Assembly (NCBI RefSeq): GCF_009184425.1
Contig: NZ_WELG01000001.1
Coordinates: 2,045,870 to 2,109,869, forward strand
Source: Flagellimonas olearia
GTDB lineage: Bacteria; Bacteroidota; Bacteroidia; Flavobacteriales; Flavobacteriaceae
Reading direction: 5' to 3'
Length of the DNA: 64,000 bases
Within the stretch, counting starts at the first letter, position 1, and every line of letters starts with the position of its first letter. The notes under the pieces were generated by a model. The model made no database searches and was not told where the DNA came from. It saw only the letters and a program-made list of their open reading frames with translations. Both the position numbers and the translations under genes were made by a program. This document shows positions 36,776 through 43,163 of this stretch, piece after piece.

Positions 36776-38050
36776 ATGACAATGAAACAGCTTCACGAGC
36801 TCTTTTTGGAGCATCCCGTTATCTGTACGGACACGCGAAAGATAACCAAAGACTGCCTGTTCTTCGCGCTCAAGGGACCCAACTTCAACGGCAATGCCTT
36901 TGCCAAAGATGCCTTGAAAAAAGGAGCCGCCTATGCCATAATTGACGAGGAGGAGTTCAACGCTTCTGGCCAATACATCCTCTGCCAAAACGTACTGGAA
37001 ACCCTCCAGGAACTGGCCCTGTACCACCGAAAACAGAGCAAGGCCCGCATCATTGGGCTTACCGGGAGCAATGGCAAGACCACGACCAAGGAGCTCATCA
37101 ATGCCGTGCTCTCCAAAACATATAGGACCATTGCCACCCAGGGCAACCTGAACAACCATATTGGTGTGCCCCTCACCCTTTTGTCCATTACGGACGATAC
37201 AGAGATTGCCATTGTGGAAATGGGGGCCAACCACAAAAAGGAAATCGCTTTTTTGAGCAACATCGCCCAGCCGGATTTTGGCTATATCACCAATTTTGGA
37301 AAGGCCCACCTCGAAGGTTTTGGCAGCGTGGAAGGCGTTATCGAGGGAAAAAGTGAGCTGTACGACCATTTAATGGCCAACGACAAGTACATTTTTATGA
37401 ATGCCGATGACCCCATACAAGTGGAAAAATTGGGCAGCTACGTAAAAAAGATGGGCTTTAGCACCGAGGACCACCAGTATTACAACATCCAATATATGGG
37501 GGCCAACCCCTATGTGGTCTTGGAGGCCGAAGGCACCCGAATGGAGACCCAACTCATTGGAAAATATAATTTTCCCAATTGCTGTGCCGCCATTGTGATG
37601 GGCAAATACTTTAATGTGCCGCTGGAGGACATCAAGGCGGCCTTGGAAGCCTACGCCCCGCAGAACAACCGCTCGCAGATCATGGAAAAGAATGGCCACC
37701 ACATTATCTTGGATGCCTACAACGCCAACCCTACCAGCATGCGGGCCGCCTTGGAAAATTTTAACCTGATGGAGGCCCCAAACAAGGTGCTGATCATTGG
37801 CGATATGTTTGAACTGGGCGAAACGGCCACGGAAGAACACCAAGCCATTGCCGATCTGACCGCCGGGCTGGATTTTGGCTCCGTGTATCTGGTGGGCGAA
37901 AACTTCTTTGGCACCACAACCGCTTTGAACACCTACCGATCGTTTGATGACCTAAAGCAGCATCTGGCTAAAAACCCCTTGCCCACAGGCACCTTGTTGA
38001 TCAAGGGATCGCGGGGCATGGCCTTGGAACGGGTGTTGGAGATACTGTAG
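36776..38050 (+). CDS. murF: UDP-MurNAc-tripeptide D-Ala-D-Ala ligase
   Basis: 424 residues. Cytoplasmic Mur ligase that adds D-Ala-D-Ala to the peptidoglycan precursor. It has the N-terminal UDP-binding domain (VICTDTRKITKDCLFFALKG), ATP loop GLTGSNGKTTTKEL, EMGANHKKEI, and a C-terminal domain with DAYNANPTSMRAAL. The start may be this ATG or the one two codons later. Its last 75 bp recur, diverged, at 40184-40258. GC is higher than in the accessory stretch that follows. Confidence 0.96.
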   Translation: MTMKQLHELFLEHPVICTDTRKITKDCLFFALKGPNFNGNAFAKDALKKGAAYAIIDEEEFNASGQYILCQNVLETLQELALYHRKQSKARIIGLTGSNGKTTTKELINAVLSKTYRTIATQGNLNNHIGVPLTLLSITDDTEIAIVEMGANHKKEIAFLSNIAQPDFGYITNFGKAHLEGFGSVEGVIEGKSELYDHLMANDKYIFMNADDPIQVEKLGSYVKKMGFSTEDHQYYNIQYMGANPYVVLEAEGTRMETQLIGKYNFPNCCAAIVMGKYFNVPLEDIKAALEAYAPQNNRSQIMEKNGHHIILDAYNANPTSMRAALENFNLMEAPNKVLIIGDMFELGETATEEHQAIADLTAGLDFGSVYLVGENFFGTTTALNTYRSFDDLKQHLAKNPLPTGTLLIKGSRGMALERVLEIL

Positions 38051-38134
38051 TAAACCCAGCATTCATTCGAACTTTATATAATGTCGCTATTTCTTCACTA
38101 GGTGGATAAGGGGATATTCCTGAAGAATCTCCAA

Positions 38135-39985
38135 TCAAAACGGAAATTCCCCGGTTGGCGACCATTGTGGTCCTTCCGACTTAAACACACGCTCTTTAAA
38201 AGGCGATGCGATGTAAAAAGGAACGGATGGCACCAAAACGTTTTGAATGTATTCTTGGTAAGAAGTAAAGGCCGAGTAGTTTTCGGCCGCGCCTTGTTTT
38301 ATTTCAAAAGATTTGTTTGCAAACATCGAGGTGACCGCTTCAGGAAATAACCCTTCAGGTATTTCAGGTATGACCGGATTCGCGTTTTGACCATCAAAAA
38401 TAAATTCCATTTTAACTGATGGATTTTCCGGTGTAAGCATTCCAGTTCCTGAACTTGTACCAGCTAAACGAAGACGGCCAACTTCAAAATTGGGCAACCC
38501 CGTAAAGCTTAGTTGCTGATTGATGAAACTATAATCGACAGCTGCATTAGGTACGGTAATCACGGCCGGTATGGTACCGGCACCTTCAAAGGTATAGTTC
38601 AACAACTGACCCGAGTACGTAGTATAGTCAAACACATCCGGAAAAATATATTCATTGGTATATGAACCACCAGGCCCGATGTAGTCCGAATAGAGCAAAT
38701 GGCCACTTCTGGCACGGTACATAGCCTCATTTTCGTACCCGGTGATTTTAACCAATGTATTTTGATATGTTCGATTTAGTTCAAAGCTATTGGTTAACAC
38801 ATTGGTATTGGTAAAATCCTCTGGAACCAAGGATGTTCTAGTTTGTAAGTCACTAATAAGTGCCCATTGATAGCTATTCTCAATATTTGAATTAAAATAA
38901 CTAATGAATGTATTGTTCGTTCCCAAATCATTGCTGAACTTCGTGGAGACATGACCCGAAAATTCACCGTTGACATAAATCAGTGAATTCCAAGGCCCCG
39001 AAGCTCTCATTTGGTATCCATTCTCAAAAAAAGGCACAGCAATATTTAGTGCTGCCGGGGAAAGCCCTCCGGACTTTTGATTTAAATTGATTTCATCACC
39101 AAGCATGTTCAACGTAAGATTGTTGTATACATAAAAGGTGAATATAGTATTGTTAAAGTCCTCGATAAAGGAAATTGTAAACTCCGTATCAGGATTCACC
39201 GCTTCCATGGTGCAAAATGACATTGTTTCAATTTCGCCGGAGTCGTGCGTTTTGCTATCCATATAGTTTCCATCTTTATCCGAGATCACCACATGCACCT
39301 TCTCAACACTCTTCCTCATAAAGTCATTCGGAAAGTTAATTCTAAAGAACTGGTTAGAAAGGGTAATGGCAATAGAGTCTTTTGAGACATTACCCGAGGC
39401 ATCCTCCATGGTGAATTTTAGATTTCCCGTACCCGTTGGCAATACTTTTGGGTTCAACAAGAAAGTGAAGTCGGTCGTATTTGCTTTTTCCAACAGCAAT
39501 AGATCATCTAGATACACCTGAAGTCGTTCAAGGCTTGTACCCAAGTCCGTTATGTTTGGTTGTACTTGGATTTCATTACAGATCACTTCATTATCGGAGA
39601 TATTGTCCAGCCTAAGAATGGGACCTTCATTATCTATCTTTACAGGAAAGGTTTTGGTTCCTATAACTTTCCCATCGGCATAGGCATCAACCTTTAAACT
39701 ATACTCACCGTCCTCATAATCCTGCGTCTCAATTTTTATGGTATAAGGTGGTGCATTGAATTGATCAACTATCCCATTATCCAAAAAAACCACCAAACTG
39801 GATATAGCTTCGGCCCCCTTTACCGTGATGGTAATTTCATCGGATGTAATGACATTATCACTTTCAATATTCAGTTCAATGAGAACATTCTGATCTACCT
39901 CCTTCTCTTCCCCATTCGGAGAATCCTCATTCGTGCATGCAATCAATAAAAAAAGGGTCAGGATGTACAGGATTTGCTTTTTGAT
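38135..39985 (-). CDS. Large orphan lipoprotein with Ig-like N-terminal repeats
   Basis: 616 residues from the ATG at 39985; an ATG 7 codons upstream is possible. Lipoprotein signal MIKKQILYILTLFLLIAC (Cys18), then an acidic spacer (TNEDSPNGEEKEVDQN) typical of surface-exposed Bacteroidetes lipoproteins. Two Ig-like beta domains follow (about 30-125 and 130-215). The last 400 residues are beta-rich and unlike any family I know. It lies between murF and a second copy of the murF 3' end, which suggests it came in by insertion. The function is unknown. Confidence 0.75.
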   Translation of the reverse strand: MKKQILYILTLFLLIACTNEDSPNGEEKEVDQNVLIELNIESDNVITSDEITITVKGAEAISSLVVFLDNGIVDQFNAPPYTIKIETQDYEDGEYSLKVDAYADGKVIGTKTFPVKIDNEGPILRLDNISDNEVICNEIQVQPNITDLGTSLERLQVYLDDLLLLEKANTTDFTFLLNPKVLPTGTGNLKFTMEDASGNVSKDSIAITLSNQFFRINFPNDFMRKSVEKVHVVISDKDGNYMDSKTHDSGEIETMSFCTMEAVNPDTEFTISFIEDFNNTIFTFYVYNNLTLNMLGDEINLNQKSGGLSPAALNIAVPFFENGYQMRASGPWNSLIYVNGEFSGHVSTKFSNDLGTNNTFISYFNSNIENSYQWALISDLQTRTSLVPEDFTNTNVLTNSFELNRTYQNTLVKITGYENEAMYRARSGHLLYSDYIGPGGSYTNEYIFPDVFDYTTYSGQLLNYTFEGAGTIPAVITVPNAAVDYSFINQQLSFTGLPNFEVGRLRLAGTSSGTGMLTPENPSVKMEFIFDGQNANPVIPEIPEGLFPEAVTSMFANKSFEIKQGAAENYSAFTSYQEYIQNVLVPSVPFYIASPFKERVFKSEGPQWSPTGEFPF

Positions 39986-40142
39986 CATGTTCTTTTGGAT
40001 TTTCACCTAGACTATTCGGTAACTGTGCGTAGGTCCTTACAATTTTAAGTCAAAAAAACAACTTTGGCAACATCCATTTAGGGCAATATTCATCACGATT
40101 TTAACCGCCTATAAAAAACAGGTGCCCACAAAGCCCAGGGAG

Positions 40143-40272
40143 CACCAACGCAACCTACGGTTCACCAAAAGTGTTCTTGGCATCCCTTGCCCAAGGGCAC
40201 CTTGCTGATCAAGGGATCACGGGGCATGGCCTTGGAACGGGTGTTGGAGTTGCTATAAATCTATCGTTGGTG
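40143..40272. repeat. Short inverted repeats around the murF remnant
   Basis: CACCAACG (40143-40150) and CGTTGGTG (40265-40272) are exact reverse complements, and the neighbouring GGTTCACC (40159-40166) nearly matches the complement of GGTGAACT (40269-40276). They bracket the murF 3'-end copy. Confidence 0.5.
40184..40258 (+). pseudogene. Diverged second copy of the murF 3' end
   Basis: 25 codons including TAA encode a 24-residue murF C-terminus (GTLLIKGSRGMALERVLELL at its end). Compared with murF 37976-38050 I count 67 of 75 identical bases. The frame is intact, most changes are at third codon positions, and only two residues differ (Thr to Lys, Ile to Leu). That is the pattern of divergence in a working gene, so this piece probably comes from the murF of another lineage. 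No upstream murF sequence accompanies it. Confidence 0.85.
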
Positions 40273-40278
40273 AACTAT

Positions 40279-40296
40279 GCCAACGCTCCCGTATAA
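40279..40296 (+). repeat. Boundary site A (GCCAAC-N7-TATAA)
   Basis: GCCAAC at 40279-40284, seven bases, then TATAA at 40292-40296. It lies just past the 3' end of the 193-residue orphan gene and after the murF remnant. A CGTTGG (40265-40270) forms an inverted pair with CCAACG. Confidence 0.45.
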
Positions 40297-40299
40297 CCT

Positions 40300-40881
40300 T
40301 CAGTTATCGGTTTGGTTTACTTTGTTTTTATATTCATTTATTATTTCATCATCCCACACTTGAGCTTCTATGTATTTGTCATATTTTAAACTTTCTTGGG
40401 TTTGGGATTTTTCTTCTGTTGGAAGTCCATACGCATTGATCAGATCACTGATCTCACTCAACAAAAAAACCTGTCCATTACAGTTCTTTCTATACGTTGC
40501 CAGTTTTGGTTGGTCATAAAATTGAAATGAAACCATACTGTCTGGATAGGTAAAACTGATGTGGTCAGATCTAAAGTCGGTCAATGGTATTTTTATTACC
40601 CCAGGGTTTTCATACCAAGATTTTGCCCAATCACATTCGCCTAAAGTAAAATAGAAAGGGTCGTCCCTATTTGGTTTTCCACCTTTAGAGATAAATTGTT
40701 TTTTAATCCTTTTCTCCAGCGAAAACCTCAGAGCCATATAGTTGTCCGGCCTTTTGCTGTTAAACCCTTTGGATATTTTATTTTGAATGCTTTCCGCTTT
40801 TCCCAACCCGTGCTCCGTGATATTTCTAAATGGCCCATTGTCACGTTCGTAATAATGGAACAAAAATTTAGGGGTGTTCAT
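40300..40881 (-). CDS. Orphan protein, possible ADP-ribosyltransferase-like fold
   Basis: 193 residues, cytoplasmic, with no signal peptide. I do not recognise a family. The layout LFHYYE (His9) - NITEHGL - YFTLGECDWAKSW - YIEAQVW (Glu172) loosely resembles small ADP-ribosyltransferase-like proteins, which use a His near the N-terminus and a late Glu. That is a weak guess. It stands alone on the minus strand in the AT-rich accessory region, between boundary sites A and B, as a cargo gene would. Confidence 0.55.
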   Translation of the reverse strand: MNTPKFLFHYYERDNGPFRNITEHGLGKAESIQNKISKGFNSKRPDNYMALRFSLEKRIKKQFISKGGKPNRDDPFYFTLGECDWAKSWYENPGVIKIPLTDFRSDHISFTYPDSMVSFQFYDQPKLATYRKNCNGQVFLLSEISDLINAYGLPTEEKSQTQESLKYDKYIEAQVWDDEIINEYKNKVNQTDN

Positions 40882-40938
40882 ATTTTTCTTAAATAAAGCT
40901 TACGCTCTCGGCCATAGGTTTTTGTGTGCTCTCAATTA

Positions 40939-40964
40939 CTTATAGCCAATGTTGGCAACTGGCT
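40939..40964 (-). repeat. Boundary site B (GCCAAC-N6-TATAA)
   Basis: Read on the minus strand: AGCCAGTTGCCAACATTGGC, then TATAAG. It shares AGC..GTTGCCAAC and TATAAG with site C and lies between the DUF4287 gene and the orphan 193-residue gene. Confidence 0.55.
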
Positions 40965-40972
40965 TTTTTTCA

Positions 40973-41191
40973 TTATGATTTTTTCCCTTTAAGTAAAGCA
41001 TAAATTGCCATTGCGTGACCGTGTCCGAGTTCAAATTCTTGTTTTAACCAATCTGTTATTTGAGTTGCTTTTACTCCGTCTTTAATCTTACCGTTTTCAG
41101 TAAATCCTTTTTTTTCGGCTAGCTCTTTAAAATCAGCGGGTGATTTTCCTGTTTTTGCTTGAATATTATCAAGATATGCTTGAAATGACAT
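40973..41191 (-). CDS. DUF4287 protein
   Basis: 72 residues. It matches the DUF4287 pattern: SFQAYLDNIQAKTGKSPADF, then a basic linker KDGVKATQITDWLKQEF and GHGHAMAIYALLKGKK. Such small proteins are common as mobile cargo in soil and marine bacteria; the function is unknown. It is read 1 bp after the DoxX gene, so the two form an operon. Confidence 0.85.
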   Translation of the reverse strand: MSFQAYLDNIQAKTGKSPADFKELAEKKGFTENGKIKDGVKATQITDWLKQEFELGHGHAMAIYALLKGKKS

Positions 41192-41192
41192 A

Positions 41193-41570
41193 TTAATTTG
41201 ATTTATTAAGTTTATGAAATGAAATGTATGATGCGATTAAAATACCTAAAAATATAAGAGGAAAAAATGATTGAAAATCCATTCCGTCTATTGCAAAATG
41301 ACTGATACTTGCAAAGATAAAGTCAAATGCAAAACCTGCATAAGCCCATTCCTTAATTCGTTTTGGTACTTGCGGAATGATTAATGTCAATGCTCCAAGT
41401 ATTTTGAAAACAACCAAAGCATTGCCAAAATATTCAGGATAACCTAAATGTCTTATTCCCTCTTTTGCAATTTCAGTTTGTGAGGTTAAAGCGGGCATTA
41501 CTCCTTCCATTATAAAAATGATAACAGTAGTTGTCCAAAAGATAATTTTGTTTGTTTTAGTCGATGTCAT
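41193..41570 (-). CDS. DoxX-family membrane protein
   Basis: 125 residues with four membrane helices. The segment GYPEYFGNALVVFKILGALTL and the later KEWAYAGFAFDFIFASISH are typical of DoxX-like proteins. The role is unknown. The gene is strongly AT-rich compared with murF or the GH78 gene on either side. Operon with the DUF4287 gene. Confidence 0.85.
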   Translation of the reverse strand: MTSTKTNKIIFWTTTVIIFIMEGVMPALTSQTEIAKEGIRHLGYPEYFGNALVVFKILGALTLIIPQVPKRIKEWAYAGFAFDFIFASISHFAIDGMDFQSFFPLIFLGILIASYISFHKLNKSN

Positions 41571-41620
41571 AGTTCACTTTGTAAATTTTATAATTATTTG
41601 ATTAGTTCGTTTATTTTTTC

Positions 41621-41647
41621 AGCTTGTTGCCAACTTGTTTATATAAG
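41621..41647 (+). repeat. Boundary site C (GCCAAC-N7-TATAA)
   Basis: AGCTTGTTGCCAACTTGTTT followed by ATATAAG. It is in the opposite orientation to site B, so B and C flank the DUF4287-DoxX pair as inverted copies. Confidence 0.55.
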
Positions 41648-41711
41648 CATAAAACACATCCATACACCCCAAAAACGGAATACAACCGATGTATTTGTTA
41701 CGCTTTTAATC

Positions 41712-41918
41712 TTACTTGGTCGAGACAATTAATTCCCTTGCATCCACATCCAACACTTTTGCTATTTCTACCAATGTTTCAAGAGAAGGTTGCACATCAT
41801 TGGTACACCATCTAGACACAGTAGCGGTATTCTTGTCCAACTTCCCAGCCAACCATTTATTGGTCCTTCCTTGCTCTGCTAAAACAACTTTAAGTCGATT
41901 AATTACTTTTTTAGCCAC
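41712..41918 (-). CDS. Small XRE-type helix-turn-helix regulator
   Basis: 68 residues forming a single Cro/CI-type HTH domain (LKVVLAEQGRTNKWLAGKL for helices 1-2, then NTATVSRWCTNDVQPS as recognition part and LVEIAKVLDVDARELI). No effector domain. It might regulate the neighbouring accessory genes or itself. The upstream region (41919-42073) is very AT-rich. Confidence 0.88.
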   Translation of the reverse strand: MAKKVINRLKVVLAEQGRTNKWLAGKLDKNTATVSRWCTNDVQPSLETLVEIAKVLDVDARELIVSTK

Positions 41919-42103
41919 TTTTATTGCCTTTAGGTTAAATCTATTTGTGAATTAAACAAATTTAATCGATTGAACAAGAAACAATTATTGATGTAAAACA
42001 CACTTTTAATTGTTATTTACATCATTTAGTTTGTTTCAAAAAACTTTTTATTATATTTTTAAATCAATATTTATTGACTTTATATGCAAATAATTCAGAA
42101 GCC

Positions 42104-42265
42104 ATGAGCAAAACCTACACCAAATCCGACCTAGAACAGATCATAGGCCTACAGTTGGAGAGCCTTCAGATCCTTCAAAAAGCAATGGACCGCCTACAAC
42201 TGCGCAACGAGCGTTTGGTACGGGACAACCTAAAATTACGGGACAAGATCGCGGAATACGAGTAA
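42104..42265 (+). CDS. Small coiled-coil protein
   Basis: 53 residues from the ATG at 42104; another start 10 codons earlier is possible. Almost all of it is amphipathic helix with leucine spacing (LEQIIGLQLESLQILQKAM, then RLQLRNERLVRDNLKLRDKI), so it is likely a short coiled coil. No family is recognised. The next gene, tRNA-Val, runs the other way and its terminator overlaps the end of this frame. Confidence 0.5.
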   Translation: MSKTYTKSDLEQIIGLQLESLQILQKAMDRLQLRNERLVRDNLKLRDKIAEYE

Positions 42266-42288
42266 AAAAATACCCGAAGAACATCGGG
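42264..42288 (-). terminator. Terminator of tRNA-Val(GAC)
   Basis: CCCGA (42273-42277) and TCGGG (42284-42288) form a hairpin. On the minus strand it is followed by a T7 run. It lies 28 bp past the 3' end of the tRNA gene. Confidence 0.65.
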
Positions 42289-42315
42289 CGGTAACGGCCA
42301 AGGGGCCAAAGAAAG

Positions 42316-42390
42316 TGGGATATACTGGATTCGAACCAGTGACCTCTGCCCTGTCAAGGCAGCGCTCTAAACCAACTGAGCTAATATCCC
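42316..42390 (-). tRNA. tRNA-Val (anticodon GAC)
   Basis: 75 nt on the minus strand. The acceptor stem GGGATAT/ATATCCC is perfect, the D-arm is GCTC...GAGC, the anticodon stem CTGCC/GGCAG encloses the loop TTGACAG (anticodon GAC), and the T-arm is ACTGG-TTCGAAT-CCAGT. The discriminator is A and CCA is not encoded. It reads GUC and GUU codons. Its 3' end faces the accessory region. Confidence 0.95.
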
Positions 42391-42490
42391 AATAAAGACT
42401 TTTTGGAACCAACTATCCCCATAGCAAGCTAATGGGTATTTGGCCGGTTCTTATTTTGACCTAAAGGTCAAAAACCTAATTTCTGTTATT

Positions 42491-42517
42491 TAGATTCCCG
42501 TTTGCACGGGAATGACA
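42491..42517. repeat. REP-like hairpin repeat
   Basis: TAGATTCCCGTTTGCACGGGAATGACA contains arms ATTCCCG and CGGGAAT around a 6-base loop. It lies between tRNA-Val and the PTPS gene and resembles the widespread ATTCCCG...CGGGAAT class of intergenic repeats. Confidence 0.7.
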
Positions 42518-42592
42518 ATTTTATCGGAAACCCCGCAGCAAGCCGCGAGGAATTCTTTTCGATTAAAAAGCGGTGCAATATCGGAAAAATTG

Positions 42593-43006
42593 TTACCAAT
42601 CCCCATATTCCGCAGAATTCTTTTGCGTTTCGTGCAGGGTAATGTGCAACAATTGGCCTTGGGCCAGTTTGGGCTTTAAAATATCGTAGATCACCTTCAC
42701 AAAATACTCCGTGGTGGGCAGCAGGTCCGCAAACTCGGGGCAGTCCTCGTTCAGGTTCTTATGGTCAAAGCGTTCCTCCACTTCCGCCCGGATCAATTCG
42801 CCCAGTACGGCCAGGTCCATCACAAAGCCCGTGTCCGGGTCCACCTCTCCCCTGATCCGCACCTCAAGGTCAAAATTGTGCCCGTGATAGTTGGGGCTGT
42901 TGCATTTGCCAAACATGGCAATGTTCTTCTCTTGGCTCCATTTGGGATTGTGGAGCCGGTGCGCTGCATTGAAATGGGCCTTTCTACATATTGTCGCAAT
43001 CATACC
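42593..43006 (-). CDS. 6-pyruvoyl-tetrahydropterin synthase / 6-carboxytetrahydropterin synthase family
   Basis: 137 residues from the ATG at 43006 (MIATICRKAHFNAAHRL); the frame extends 17 codons upstream without family match. Zinc ligands are His in FNAAHRL and the pair in YHGHNF; the catalytic Cys is in FGKCNSPN and the late Glu in ITLHETQKN. It acts on dihydroneopterin triphosphate, either for queuosine (QueD) or a tetrahydropterin; the context does not decide. Confidence 0.9.
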   Translation of the reverse strand, partial: GMIATICRKAHFNAAHRLHNPKWSQEKNIAMFGKCNSPNYHGHNFDLEVRIRGEVDPDTGFVMDLAVLGELIRAEVEERFDHKNLNEDCPEFADLLPTTEYFVKVIYDILKPKLAQGQLLHITLHETQKNSAEYGDW

Positions 43007-43163
43007 GCAGATCATTTTAACAAAGGGATGCATCAAAAAATCCCTCCGAGGCTGCAAAATTAATCAGGTTTTTTAAGAAACCCTCGTTTTTATGAAAAAA
43101 GCGGGCAAGCTGCCGTTTTACGGATCGGTTCCCGTAATTTTAGCACAGACCAAAAACCCGACC

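Noticed and set aside
40279..41647. Boundary sites as classical integron attC sites
   Set aside because: The GTTGGCA/TGCCAAC core does not fit GTTRRRY/RYYYAAC, orientations alternate, and no IntI gene is present.
41917..41925. Fourth galactose-type operator near the XRE gene
   Set aside because: Only one half (ACTTTTATT) is present with no partner at 7 bp.
42316..42390. tRNA-Val(GAC) as the attachment site of the accessory island
   Set aside because: Its 3' end faces the island, but I found no repeat of the tRNA end within 38-42 kb and no integrase. The murF copy is the better insertion mark.
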